This document shows positions 1 through 9,456 of a DNA stretch of 64,000 nucleotides, one piece after another. How positions within the stretch are numbered: the first letter of the stretch is position 1; each line of letters opens with the position of its first letter. Source of the stretch: Candidatus Rhodoferax randersensis. GTDB taxonomy: Bacteria; Pseudomonadota; Gammaproteobacteria; Burkholderiales; Burkholderiaceae_C. The notes beneath the pieces are model-generated. The model was not told the origin of the DNA. It did not search any database and saw only the letters and a program-made list of their open reading frames with translations. The stretch lies in contig JADKEH010000044.1 of assembly GCA_016718155.1 (NCBI GenBank), positions 62,001 to 126,000 on the forward strand, read 5' to 3'. The position numbers and the translations under genes are program-made.

Positions 1-689
1 AGGAACACGTCGCGAGTGAAGGTGTATTTGTCGAGCGCGGCCTCTTCCACCACGTCACCGACGCGCAACAGGTTGGCGCGCGTCTCCAGCGTGCGAAGCA
101 CCAGGAGCGAATTGCGGGTCGGGATATCACCGAGGTTACGCACCACGTCGGCGCGCGTCTCGACCCCAAACGCCATCGCGTCACGCAGGGTGGATGGCCC
201 AAAAATCGGCAGGACCAGATACGGGCCGGTCGGCACACCCCACCGCCCGAGGGTCTGTCCGAAGTCTTCTTTATGCCGATCAATGTTCATCTCGCTGGCG
301 ACATCCAACAAGCCCCCCAGGCCAAAGAATGTGTTGACGCTGAACCGCATCAGGTTGTCCAGCGCTTCCTGCGGTTTGAGTTGCAGGGCCGTGTTGACAA
401 AGGACCAAACGTCCGAAACGTTGCCAAAGAAGTTGCTGGCGCCGGTACGCACCAGGGCCGGGGTGACGCGTTGGTAGGCGGTCGCTGCGGGCTTGAGCAC
501 GGCCCGGTCCACCACGTCGTTGAACTCGGACACGTTCCGATTGAGCCGCTCCAACGGATCCTTGGTATTGGCCCGCGGAGTGCTCGCGCAGCCGCCCAAA
601 GTCAACACCATCGCCAAGGCCAAAGCCATCGCCGACAAAAACCGCGCGCCGCCTGCTGGCCCCCGGACCAAGTCACGTAAAACTGTCAT
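1..689 (-). CDS. mlaA: MlaA/VacJ outer-membrane lipoprotein (partial, 3' end missing)
   Basis: Reading leftward from the ATG at 689 there is an open frame with no stop before the window edge, giving 229 visible codons. It starts with a lipoprotein signal ending in LTLGGCAS (lipobox Cys near residue 31), followed by the VacJ hallmarks DPLERLNRNVSEFND, an NFFGN segment, and FGQTLGRWGVPTGPYLVLP. MlaA is the outer-membrane component that removes mislocalised phospholipid and passes it to the periplasmic carrier MlaC. Its ATG overlaps the mlaD stop by four bases (ATGA), so the two are translationally coupled. In betaproteobacteria mlaC and mlaB usually follow; they would lie beyond the left edge. 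Confidence 0.93.
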   Translation of the reverse strand, partial: MTVLRDLVRGPAGGARFLSAMALALAMVLTLGGCASTPRANTKDPLERLNRNVSEFNDVVDRAVLKPAATAYQRVTPALVRTGASNFFGNVSDVWSFVNTALQLKPQEALDNLMRFSVNTFFGLGGLLDVASEMNIDRHKEDFGQTLGRWGVPTGPYLVLPIFGPSTLRDAMAFGVETRADVVRNLGDIPTRNSLLVLRTLETRANLLRVGDVVEEAALDKYTFTRDVF

Positions 690-1174
690 TTTTTCCCCTT
701 GGGTTCTACGGCAGTGCCGCCGTCGGCCGCCTTGCTGAACAAAAATTGGCCAATCAGGTTCTCCAGAACCACGGCCGATTGGGTGCTGGAGACTACGTCG
801 CCCGCCACCAGCGTCTTGTCATCGGCACCAGGCTCCAAACCCAAGTACTGCTCTCCGAGCAGACCACTGGTCAGAATCTTCAAGGAACTGTCCTTGGGGA
901 ACTGGTAGCGACGTTCCAGCGCCATGGACACGCGCGCCTGAAAAGTCTTGTCGTCAAACGTAATCGACTCGACCCGACCGACCACCACGCCGGCGCTGCG
1001 CACCGCCGCCTTGGGCTTGAGCCCGCCCACGTTGTCGAACTTGGCGTCGATCCGGTAGGTGGACTGAAAGCTCAGGCTCAGCAGGTTGGCGGACTGCAGG
1101 GCCAGGAACAGGATGGCGGCCGCGCCGATCATCACGAACAAGCCCACCCAAACGTCAATCTTCAAGCGTTGCAA
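686..1174 (-). CDS. mlaD: Phospholipid ABC transporter substrate-binding protein MlaD
   Basis: This is a 162-residue MCE-domain protein with one N-terminal membrane helix (VWVGLFVMIGAAAILFLAL) and the MCE core including FDNVGGLKPKAAVRSAGV and GLLGEQYLGL. MlaD forms the hexameric periplasmic ring on the MlaFE inner-membrane complex. I chose the TTG at 1174 because AGGGGA lies six bases upstream and the product starts like its family (MQRLKIDVWVGLF). A GTG at 1210 in the same frame would add twelve residues but has no such site. The gene lies between mlaE and mlaA in an operon. Confidence 0.92.
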   Translation of the reverse strand: MQRLKIDVWVGLFVMIGAAAILFLALQSANLLSLSFQSTYRIDAKFDNVGGLKPKAAVRSAGVVVGRVESITFDDKTFQARVSMALERRYQFPKDSSLKILTSGLLGEQYLGLEPGADDKTLVAGDVVSSTQSAVVLENLIGQFLFSKAADGGTAVEPKGKK

Positions 1175-1238
1175 AGTAATTCCCCTGTCGGTTTGGCCGG
1201 GCGGCGACACGCCCCGGTGCAGTTGGTCGTGATGATCG

Positions 1239-2021
1239 TCATATTGAAAACATCATGGCAGTCAGAACAAAGTCCAGGCCGAGCACGGCCAGCGAGGCGA
1301 TCACCACCGTGCGGGTCGTGGCCTTGGACACCCCTTCGGGCGTGGGCTGCGCCTCAAAGCCCTGCAACAGCGCAACAAAGGTTACCGTAAGCCCGAAAAC
1401 AACGCTCTTGATGACGCCATTGCCAACGTCCTGCCAGACATCAACACCGCCTTGAATCTGGCTCCAAAACGAGCCGGAATCCACGCCAATCATCAGCACG
1501 CCAACCACCCAGCCACCAATAATGCCCATGGCGCTGAAGACGGCAGCGAGCAAGGGCATCACGATCACGCCGGCCCAGAACCGGGGAGCCAGAATTCGCG
1601 CAACCGGGTCCACGGCCATCATTTCCATCACGCTGATTTGTTCCCCCGCTTTCATCAGACCGATCTCGGCGGTGAGGGACGTGCCGGCCCGCCCGGCAAA
1701 CAGCAGGGCCGTCACCACCGGACCCAGCTCACGCACCAAACTCAATGTGACCAGCAGGCCCAAGGCCTCGGACGAGCCGTAGCGCTGCAAGGTGTAGTAG
1801 CCCTGCAGGCCAAAAACAAAGCCAACGAACAAACCGGACACCGCGATGATGGCCAGCGAGTAGTTGCCCAGGAAGTGGATCTGATCGCGCACCAGCCCAA
1901 AGCGTCGAAAACTGGCACCAGCCAAGGCGATCAGGCGCAGGAAAAACCTGGCGCCATAGCCAATGTCGGCGAGCTGCCCGCGCACGGCGTGGCCCACATC
2001 CGCAGGTTTGTACCAACTCAT
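1239..2021 (-). CDS. mlaE: Phospholipid ABC transporter permease MlaE
   Basis: This 260-residue integral membrane protein of the MlaE/YrbE permease family has several hydrophobic helices and the conserved core RELGPVVTALLFAGRAGTSLTAEIG, with the coupling region MKAGEQISVMEMMAVDP. It forms the inner-membrane channel of the Mla system with MlaF (ATPase), MlaD and MlaB. Its length is normal for the family. Its ATG overlaps the stop of mlaF by four bases, and mlaD follows 64 bases downstream. Confidence 0.95.
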   Translation of the reverse strand: MSWYKPADVGHAVRGQLADIGYGARFFLRLIALAGASFRRFGLVRDQIHFLGNYSLAIIAVSGLFVGFVFGLQGYYTLQRYGSSEALGLLVTLSLVRELGPVVTALLFAGRAGTSLTAEIGLMKAGEQISVMEMMAVDPVARILAPRFWAGVIVMPLLAAVFSAMGIIGGWVVGVLMIGVDSGSFWSQIQGGVDVWQDVGNGVIKSVVFGLTVTFVALLQGFEAQPTPEGVSKATTRTVVIASLAVLGLDFVLTAMMFSI

Positions 2022-2869
2022 GACCGCAGCCCTGCGCCAACGGCTACCGCGGCAGAAAGCGCGGGCGCCGCGAAATCGTCCTCGACCGACGACCCGGGAT
2101 AGTGAAAACGCACAGGTCCATCGCTCAAGCCATTGACATACTGGTAGACCAGGGGATCGGTGCTGACCCTTACCTGCGCCGGAGTGCCCTGGCTGGCGAT
2201 CTTTCCATTGGCAAGAATGATGACATGGTCTGAAATTGCAAAAGTCTGCTCCAGCTCGTGCGACACAAAGATGCTGGTCAGGCCCATCGAGTCGTTCAAT
2301 TGGCGGATCAGTTGCGCCGCCGTTCCCAGTGAAATCGGGTCCAGGCCGGAGAAGGGCTCGTCGTACATCACCAGTTCGGGGTCCAGCGCAATCGCGCGCG
2401 CCAGCGCGATGCGGCGCACCATGCCACCGGACAAGTCACTTGGCATCAGATCACGCGCACCCCGCAGGCCCACTGCGTTGAGCTTCATCAGCACGATGTC
2501 GCGGATCATCGTATCCGACAGATCGGTGTGCTCGCGCAAGGGAAAGGCCACGTTTTCAAACACGCTGAGGTCGGCGAACAAGGCGCCAAACTGAAACAGC
2601 ATGCCCATGCGGCGACGCGCGGCATACAGGGCTGCGCGGTCAAGGGCGCCAACGTCCTGACCGTCAAACAACACGGCACCGGACTGGGCGCGGTTTTGCC
2701 CGCCGATCAGCCGCAGCAGGGTGGTCTTGCCACCCCCCGATGCGCCCATCAGGGCGGTCACCTTGCCCCGCGGCACGGTCACGGAGATGTCGTCGAGCAC
2801 CACCCGCTCACCGTACCCAAAGGTCAGGTTGCGCATTTCGACAAGGGCTTCGGGCTTGATGGGGTCCAT
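2018..2869 (-). CDS. mlaF: Phospholipid ABC transporter ATP-binding protein MlaF
   Basis: This 283-residue ABC ATPase shows Walker A GASGGGKTT, signature LSGGMVRRIALARA (Met-Val in place of the common Gln-Gln) and Walker B ELVMYDEPF followed by SGLDP and the switch His in SHE. It powers the MlaFEDB complex that moves phospholipid between the inner membrane and the periplasm. It is the first gene of the leftward mla operon. No clear Shine-Dalgarno site precedes its ATG; instead a perfect ten-base-pair hairpin ends eight bases upstream. The C-terminal tail after about residue 250 is family-variable. Confidence 0.95.
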   Translation of the reverse strand: MDPIKPEALVEMRNLTFGYGERVVLDDISVTVPRGKVTALMGASGGGKTTLLRLIGGQNRAQSGAVLFDGQDVGALDRAALYAARRRMGMLFQFGALFADLSVFENVAFPLREHTDLSDTMIRDIVLMKLNAVGLRGARDLMPSDLSGGMVRRIALARAIALDPELVMYDEPFSGLDPISLGTAAQLIRQLNDSMGLTSIFVSHELEQTFAISDHVIILANGKIASQGTPAQVRVSTDPLVYQYVNGLSDGPVRFHYPGSSVEDDFAAPALSAAVAVGAGLRS

Positions 2870-2876
2870 GGATCAG

Positions 2877-2900
2877 GGCAGCCGGTACGGACCGGCTGCC
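2877..2900. other. Perfect inverted repeat just upstream of mlaF
   Basis: GGCAGCCGGT is followed by a four-base loop and its exact complement ACCGGCTGCC. It lies between the gltD stop (2966) and the mlaF start (2869). Neither side has a T-tract, so it is a poor intrinsic terminator. It sits where the mlaF ribosome-binding site should be. It could be a factor-dependent termination aid for gltBD or a translational control element; the sequence does not decide. Confidence 0.5.
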
Positions 2901-2965
2901 AAATCATAAGGGATTACACCAATACTGCGGGGGGCCTTGGGTAAGCACCCGCCTTGTTTGGTCGA

Positions 2966-4433
2966 TCAGCGCGGCAAGTCGCTGGTTCCCATCAGAAATT
3001 CGTCCACGGCCCGAGCAGCCTGGCGGCCCTCGCGAATCGCCCATACCACCAGGCTCTGGCCGCGCCGAATGTCACCAGCGGCAAACACTTTCGGCACATT
3101 TGTGAGGTAGCCGCCGGTAAAGTCAGTGCTTGCTTTGGCATTGCCTCGCGCATCCACTTCCACGTCGAATGCCTGCAAGACCGTGGCCACCGGACTGACA
3201 AAACCCATCGCCAGCAACACCAGATCTGCCTTGACGATCTGCTCGGAGCCGGCGACCTCAACCTGTCGGCCATCCTTCCACTCGATACGCACGGTCTGGA
3301 CACCCGTCACCTTGCCTTTTTCACCAACAAACGCCTTGGTCGAGATGGCGAACTCGCGCTCACAGCCTTCCTGATGGCTCGAACTGGTGCGCAGCTTCAT
3401 GGGCCAGTTGGGCCAGGTCAGCGGACGATTCTCTTGCGCCGGCGGCTGAGGCATCACTTCAAACTGCGTCACGCTGGCCGCGCCATGACGGTTGCTGGTT
3501 CCAACACAATCGGAGCCGGTGTCGCCACCGCCGATCACAACGACGTGTTTGCCGTCGGCCCGCAGTTGCCCCTTGAGCTTGTCACCGGCGTTGACCTTGT
3601 TTTGCTGCGGCAGGAACTCCATGGCGAAGTGAATACCGTCCAGATCTCGCCCAGGAACGGCCAGATCACGGGACTGCTCGGCACCACCGGTGAGCAAAAC
3701 GGCGTCGAATTTCACTTGCAGCTCGGCCGCGGAAATCGTCTCCTTGGCCCAGTTGGTGACTTTGGTGCCTTTGGGCATCTCGCCCACCAGCACGCCGGTG
3801 CGGATGGTGACGCCTTCCTTTTGCATCTGTTCAACGCGACGGTCGATATGCAGTTTCTCCAGCTTGAAGTCGGGAATGCCGTAGCGAAGCAGGCCACCCA
3901 CCCGGTCGTTCTTCTCGAACAGGGTTACGGCGTGACCCGCCCTGGCAAGCTGCTGGGCGGCAGCCATGCCGGCCGGGCCGGAACCCACCACGGCAACCGT
4001 CTTGCCGGTCTTGTGTTTGGCCAGCTGGGGCGTGACCCAACCCTCGGACCAGGCACGGTCGATGATGGCGTGTTCGATCGACTTGATGCCCACCGGGTCG
4101 TCATTCACGTACAGGGTGCACGCGGTCTCGCAGGGCGCCGGGCAAATCCGGCCGGTGAATTCCGGGAAATTGTTGGTGCTGTGCAGCACCTCGATCGCGC
4201 CGCGCCAATCGTTGCGATACACCAAGTCATTGAAGTCCGGAATGATGTTGTTGACCGGGCAGCCGTTGTTGCAAAACGGTGTGCCGCAGTCCATGCAGCG
4301 CGCCGCCTGTTTGTTGGCTTGCGCCTCACCTAGCCCGACAACAAACTCTTTGTAATGCTTTGACGCGCTCAGCCACGGGGCTGTAACCCTCCTCAACCCG
4401 CGCGAACTCCATGAAGCCAGTGATCTTGCCCAT
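2966..4433 (-). CDS. gltD: Glutamate synthase (NADPH) small subunit, with an apparent N-terminal frameshift
   Basis: GltD carries electrons from NADPH to GltB for glutamate synthesis from glutamine and 2-oxoglutarate. The protein shows the iron-sulfur region CMDCGTPFCNNGCPVNN and CPAPCETACT, an FAD-binding GSGPAGMAAA and an NADPH-binding GGGDTGSDC. The natural start is the ATG at 4433 (MGKITGFMEFARVEEGY, with AGGA seven bases upstream). After about codon 27 an extra base near 4353-4358 (GTCAAAGCAT where GTCAAACAT is expected) shifts the frame, so an intact frame only runs from a TTG at 4396. Removing one base restores 488 residues, the family length. It lies 81 bases after gltB in one operon. 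Confidence 0.93.
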
Positions 4434-4514
4434 ACGTGATTCCTGATACTTTGCGGGACAGACCGTTGGCGCTGTCCTCAACTGATGGTTGGCTGTTTCC
4501 CTGAATACGGCCGA

Positions 4515-7500
4515 CTACTTGGCTGGAACCGCTACCTTTTTGGTAGCAGTTTGTGCCCTATTGGTAAGCGCCTTGGCCTCTTTCTGTGCATTCATCTCAC
4601 CGAGCGCACGCTTGTACTCAAGCGGAAAGACTTTCACAAACTTCTGGCGCGACTGCTCCCAACTGTCCAGAATCTCACGGGCGCGCTTGCTACCGGTCCA
4701 GCGGTTGTGGTCTTCGAGCAGCTTGCGCAACTGCGCCTCGTCCAACAGACCACGGTGCCACAAGGCCCTGTCCAGGCTGGCCTCCTGCTCGGCCGCGGAC
4801 AGTACGCGCTCCAGGGCCACCATGGCGGTGTTGCAGCGCTTGGCGAACTGGCCGTCTTCGTCGTACACATAGGCCACGCCACCACTCATGCCGGCGGCAA
4901 AGTTGCGGCCGGTTTTGCCCAGCACCGCCACCGTACCGCCAGTCATGTATTCGCAACCGTGGTCACCGGTGCCTTCCACCACCGCCGTGGCCCCCGACAG
5001 GCGCACCGCGAAACGCTCGCCCGCCACGCCGCTGAAGAAAGCCTCACCGCTGGTGGCACCGTACATCACGGTGTTACCGACAATGGTGTTGCGAACCGCA
5101 TCGCCGCGGAAGTCAATACTCGGGCGTACCACCACGCGGCCACCACTGAGACCCTTGCCGGTGTAGTCATTGGCGTCGCCAATCAGGTACAGCGTGATGC
5201 CGCGGGCAAGGAAGGCACCGAATGACTGTCCGCCCGTGCCTTCAAGTTGAATGTGGATGGTATTGTCCGGCAAGCCTTCCGGGTGCACCTGCGTCACGGC
5301 ACCCGACAGCATCGCACCCACCGAACGGTTGACGTTGCGCGCCATCTCCATGAACTGAACCTTTTCGCCCTTGTCGATGGCGGGACGGCACTTGGCGATC
5401 AGGCTGACGTCCAGCGCACGCTCCAGGCCATGGTCCTGGGATTCGACGTGGAAACGTGGCACGTCGGCGGGGACGTTGGGTTGCGCGAACAGGCGACGGA
5501 AGTCGAGGCCGCTGGCCTTCCAATGTTCGAGGCCTTTGCGGGTATCGAGCAGATCGGCGCGACCAATCAAGTCGTCGAACTTGGCGATCCCCAGTTGCGC
5601 CATGATCTGGCGCACTTCTTCGGCGATGAAGAAGAAGTAGTTGACCACGTGCTCGGGCTTGCCGGAGAACTTCTGGCGTAGGAGCGGGTCCTGCGTGGCC
5701 ACGCCCACCGGGCAGGTGTTGAGGTGGCATTTACGCATCATGATGCAACCCTCCACCACCAACGGTGCGGTGGCAAAGCCGAACTCGTCGGCACCCAGCA
5801 GTGCCCCAATGGCGACATCGCGGCCAGTCTTCATTTGCCCGTCGGCCTGCACGCGGATGCGGCTGCGCAAACGGTTCAACACCAAGGTCTGCTGGGTTTC
5901 GGCCAGCCCGATTTCCCAGGGACTGCCAGCATGCTTGATCGAGGACCAGGGCGACGCGCCCGTGCCGCCGTCGTGCCCGGCAATCACCACGTGGTCGCTC
6001 TTGCACTTGGCCACGCCCGCCGCAATGGTGCCCACACCGATTTCACTGACCAGCTTGACGCTGATGCTGGAATGGGGCGCGACGTTCTTCAGATCATGGA
6101 TCAACTGCGCCAGATCTTCAATCGAATAGATGTCATGGTGCGGCGGGGGCGAGATCAGGCCCACGCCGGGCACCGAATGGCGCAGTTTGCCGATGTACTC
6201 GGACACCTTGCCGCCCGGCAACTGGCCGCCCTCGCCGGGCTTGGCACCTTGCGCCATCTTGATCTGGATCTGGTCGGCACTGTTGAGGTATTCCGCCGTC
6301 ACCCCAAAACGGCCCGACGCCACCTGCTTGATTTTCGAGCGCAGGGAATCACCGTCCTGCAGCGGCAGATCGACCTCCACGACATCGTTGCCGATGATGC
6401 TCTTGAGTGAGTCGCCCTGCTTGATGGGGATGCCCCTCAGCTCCTGGCGGTAACGGGCGGGGTCTTCTCCGCCCTCGCCGGTGTTGCTCTTGCCGCCAAT
6501 CCGGTTCATGGCGACCGCCAAGGTGGCGTGCGCCTCGGTCGAGATTGATCCCAGCGACATGGCGCCGGTGGCGAAGCGCTTGACAATTTCCTTGGCCGGC
6601 TCGACCTGGTCCACGGGTATCGCCTTGGACGGATCAATCTTGAACTCGAACAAGCCGCGCAGCGTCATGTGACGCTTGCTCTGGTCGTTGATCAGTTGGG
6701 CATATTCCTTGTAGGTGGACCAGTTGTTCGACCGCGTGCTGTGCTGCAGCTTGGCGATGACATCCGGCGTCCACATGTGCTCCTCGCCGCGTGTTCGCCA
6801 TGCGTACTCGCCACCGGCGTCCAGCATGTTGGCCAGCACAGCCGCGCCGCCAAAGGCAAGCCTGTGCATGCGCAGGGCTTCCTCGGCAATCTCGAACACA
6901 CCGATGCCTTCGACGCGGGTCGGGGTGCCGGTGAAATATTGGTCAACGGTGGCGCTGCTCAAGCCAATGGCCTCGAACAACTGGGCGCCACAGTAGCTCA
7001 TGTAGGTGGAAACACCCATCTTCGACATGATCTTGGACAAACCCTTGCCCACCGCTTTGACATAGTTGTAGATGGCCTTGTCGGCGCTCAGCTCGCCAGG
7101 CAAATCCTTGTGGATGCTGTTGAGGGTCTCCATCGCCAGATATGGATGAACGGCTTCCGCACCGTAACCCGCCAACACGGCAAAGTGATGGACCTCACGC
7201 GCGGTGCCGGTCTCGACCACCAACCCGGCGGTGGTGCGCAGGCCCTCTCGCACCAGGTGTTGGTGCACGGCGCTCAGCGCCAGCAATGCCGGGATCGCAA
7301 GCTGGGTAGCGCTCAGCGCGCGGTCGCTGATGATGAGGATGTTCTTGCCACCCTTGATGGCGTCCACCGCCTCCGCGCAGAGGGATGCCAGCTTGGCCTC
7401 GACGCCTTCATGCCCCCACGACAAGGGGTAGGTGATGTCCAGCGTATAGCTTCTGAACTTGCCTTGCGTGAACTTCTCAATGTCACGCAGCTTGGCCATG

Positions 7501-9278
7501 TCGGCAAAATTCAGCACCGGCTGGCTGACCTCGAGCCGCATCGGCGGATTGACCTGGTTGATATCCAGCAGGTTGGGCTTGGGGCCAATGAAGGACACCA
7601 GCGACATGACAATCGCTTCGCGGATTGGATCGATCGGCGGGTTCGTCACTTGGGCAAACAACTGCTTGAAGTAGTTGTAGAGCGGCTTGTTTTTGTCACT
7701 CAGCACCGCCAGCGGGCTGTCGTTGCCCATGGACCCAATGGCTTCCTCGCCGGCAGTGGCCATGGGAGCGATCAGGAATTTGAGGTCTTCCTGGGTAAAC
7801 CCGAACGCTTGCTGGCGGTCGAGCAAGGCGACCAGGTCGGTGACCCGCCTGGAGCCCGCCACAGCGTCGGCGCGGGCGGCCACTCTGCGTTCTTGAAAGG
7901 AAACGTCGTCGAGCTTGATACGCAGGTTCTCGATCCACTGCTTGTAGGGCTTGCTGTTGGCGAGGCTGGCCTTGAGCTCCTCGTCGTCCACCATGCGCCC
8001 TTGTTCCAGGTCGATCAGGAACATCTTGCCGGGCTGCAGGCGCCATTTGCGAACGATTTTGTTCTCGGGCACCGGCAACACACCGGACTCGGAACCCATG
8101 ATGACCAAGTCGTCATCGGTTATGCAATAGCGCGACGGGCGCAGACCGTTGCGGTCCAGCGTGGCGCCGATCTGGCGGCCGTCAGTAAAGACGATCGAAG
8201 CCGGGCCGTCCCAGGGCTCCAGCATGGCAGCGTGGTATTCGTAAAAGGCCTTGCGCCGCTCATCCATGGTGGTGTGCTGCTCCCACGGCTCAGGGATCAT
8301 CATCATCACCGCCTGGCTAATGGGATAGCCGGCCATGGTCAGCAGTTCCAGGCAGTTGTCGAAGGTGGCGGTGTCAGACTGGCCAGCAAAGCTGATCGGG
8401 TAGAGCTTTTGCAGGTCGGCGCCGAGCACCGGCGAAGACATCACGCCTTCGCGTGCTTTCATCCAGTTGTAGTTGCCTTTGACGGTGTTGATCTCGCCGT
8501 TGTGGGCCACATAGCGGTAAGGGTGCGCCAACGGCCATTCGGGGAAGGTATTGGTGGAGAAGCGCTGGTGCACCAGACCTAGAGCGGAGACACAGCGTTC
8601 GTCTTCCAGATCGCGGAAGTAAGTACCAACCTGATCGGCCAGCAGCAGACCCTTGTAAACCACCGTGCGGCTGGACATGCTGGGCACGTAATACTCTTTG
8701 CTGTGCTTCAGATGCAGGTTCTGAATGGCAGCGCTGGCGGTCTTGCGGATGACGTACAACTTGCGCTCCAGCGCGTCCTGCACGATCACGTCATTGCCGC
8801 GGCCAATGAACACCTGCTTGAGAATCGGCTCCTTCTCGCGCACCGTTGGCGACATCGGCATATCACGATTCACCGGCACATCACGCCAGCCCAGCAGCAC
8901 TTGGCCTTCAGCCTTGATGGCACGCTCCATCTCCTGCTGACAGGCCAGGCGCGAAGCATGCTCTTTGGGCAGAAAGATCATGCCCACGCCGTACTCACCG
9001 GGCGGCGGCAGTTTGACGCCCTGAGCCGCCATCTCTTCGCGGTACAAGGCGTCGGGCAACTGAATCAGAATGCCCGCGCCATCGCCCATCAACTTGTCAG
9101 CGCCCACCGCGCCCCGGTGATCCAGGTTCTCCAGAATCTTGAGCGCGTTCTTGACGATGTCGTGCGACTTGACCCCCCGGATGTGAGCCACGAAACCGAC
9201 CCCACACGCATCGTGTTCGTTGGCCGGGGAATACAAACCATGTTGTTGAAGATAGAGGGTCTCGGCAGCCGTCGACAT
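4515..9278 (-). CDS. gltB: Glutamate synthase (NADPH) large subunit
   Basis: This 1587-residue protein is full length for bacterial GltB. A short propeptide precedes Cys25 in HDACGVGF, the N-terminal nucleophile of the class II glutamine amidotransferase domain (after processing). The central and FMN-binding synthase domains follow, with GEGGEDPAR and AQGAKPGEGGQLPG. The 3Fe-4S motif is CIMMRKCHLNTCPVGV. The C-terminal GXGXG beta-helix domain includes GGRVVVRP and GGVAYVYDEDG. I chose the ATG at 9278 because GGAG lies six bases upstream; a TTG at 9290 overlaps that site. It makes glutamate together with GltD encoded downstream. Confidence 0.97.
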   Translation of the reverse strand: MSTAAETLYLQQHGLYSPANEHDACGVGFVAHIRGVKSHDIVKNALKILENLDHRGAVGADKLMGDGAGILIQLPDALYREEMAAQGVKLPPPGEYGVGMIFLPKEHASRLACQQEMERAIKAEGQVLLGWRDVPVNRDMPMSPTVREKEPILKQVFIGRGNDVIVQDALERKLYVIRKTASAAIQNLHLKHSKEYYVPSMSSRTVVYKGLLLADQVGTYFRDLEDERCVSALGLVHQRFSTNTFPEWPLAHPYRYVAHNGEINTVKGNYNWMKAREGVMSSPVLGADLQKLYPISFAGQSDTATFDNCLELLTMAGYPISQAVMMMIPEPWEQHTTMDERRKAFYEYHAAMLEPWDGPASIVFTDGRQIGATLDRNGLRPSRYCITDDDLVIMGSESGVLPVPENKIVRKWRLQPGKMFLIDLEQGRMVDDEELKASLANSKPYKQWIENLRIKLDDVSFQERRVAARADAVAGSRRVTDLVALLDRQQAFGFTQEDLKFLIAPMATAGEEAIGSMGNDSPLAVLSDKNKPLYNYFKQLFAQVTNPPIDPIREAIVMSLVSFIGPKPNLLDINQVNPPMRLEVSQPVLNFADMAKLRDIEKFTQGKFRSYTLDITYPLSWGHEGVEAKLASLCAEAVDAIKGGKNILIISDRALSATQLAIPALLALSAVHQHLVREGLRTTAGLVVETGTAREVHHFAVLAGYGAEAVHPYLAMETLNSIHKDLPGELSADKAIYNYVKAVGKGLSKIMSKMGVSTYMSYCGAQLFEAIGLSSATVDQYFTGTPTRVEGIGVFEIAEEALRMHRLAFGGAAVLANMLDAGGEYAWRTRGEEHMWTPDVIAKLQHSTRSNNWSTYKEYAQLINDQSKRHMTLRGLFEFKIDPSKAIPVDQVEPAKEIVKRFATGAMSLGSISTEAHATLAVAMNRIGGKSNTGEGGEDPARYRQELRGIPIKQGDSLKSIIGNDVVEVDLPLQDGDSLRSKIKQVASGRFGVTAEYLNSADQIQIKMAQGAKPGEGGQLPGGKVSEYIGKLRHSVPGVGLISPPPHHDIYSIEDLAQLIHDLKNVAPHSSISVKLVSEIGVGTIAAGVAKCKSDHVVIAGHDGGTGASPWSSIKHAGSPWEIGLAETQQTLVLNRLRSRIRVQADGQMKTGRDVAIGALLGADEFGFATAPLVVEGCIMMRKCHLNTCPVGVATQDPLLRQKFSGKPEHVVNYFFFIAEEVRQIMAQLGIAKFDDLIGRADLLDTRKGLEHWKASGLDFRRLFAQPNVPADVPRFHVESQDHGLERALDVSLIAKCRPAIDKGEKVQFMEMARNVNRSVGAMLSGAVTQVHPEGLPDNTIHIQLEGTGGQSFGAFLARGITLYLIGDANDYTGKGLSGGRVVVRPSIDFRGDAVRNTIVGNTVMYGATSGEAFFSGVAGERFAVRLSGATAVVEGTGDHGCEYMTGGTVAVLGKTGRNFAAGMSGGVAYVYDEDGQFAKRCNTAMVALERVLSAAEQEASLDRALWHRGLLDEAQLRKLLEDHNRWTGSKRAREILDSWEQSRQKFVKVFPLEYKRALGEMNAQKEAKALTNRAQTATKKVAVPAK

Positions 9279-9311
9279 GGCGCTCTCCAAAAAAATGTCA
9301 CAGGGGAGCGA

Positions 9312-9340
9312 ATCTTAGTGCAATGCAGCAAATCTGCCAA
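9312..9340 (-). promoter_or_regulatory. Probable sigma-70 promoter for gltBD
   Basis: On the minus strand TTGGCA (9340-9335, five of six matches to TTGACA) is separated by exactly 17 bases from TAAGAT (9317-9312, four of six matches to TATAAT). Transcription would start near 9305 and leave a leader of about 27 bases before the gltB ATG at 9278. The transposase element's left inverted repeat begins only six bases upstream of the -35 box, so upstream activator sites, if any, would have been displaced or replaced. Confidence 0.6.
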
Positions 9341-9345
9341 TACAA

Positions 9346-9369
9346 ATAATTGGGGTCAGATTCCAATTA
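9346..9369 (+). repeat. Left inverted repeat of the transposase element
   Basis: The 24 bases are identical to the reverse complement of 10192-10215. The repeat lies six bases from the -35 box of the gltBD promoter. Confidence 0.8.
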
Positions 9370-9456
9370 ATTTCCATTTGAATTGCCTGTTTTGTAATCG
9401 GGGACAGATTGGAATTCACTTCGCCGAGGTTGGTTCCGCATGAGGCGCCCGTCGAC

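Noticed and set aside
6669..8582. Long open frame (637 codons) on the plus strand inside gltB
   Set aside because: It is antisense to a perfectly conserved gltB, lacks family motifs and reflects high-GC codon bias. Similar long antisense frames at 2954-4333, 16264-17700, 47135-48433 and 47806-49098 were dropped for the same reason.
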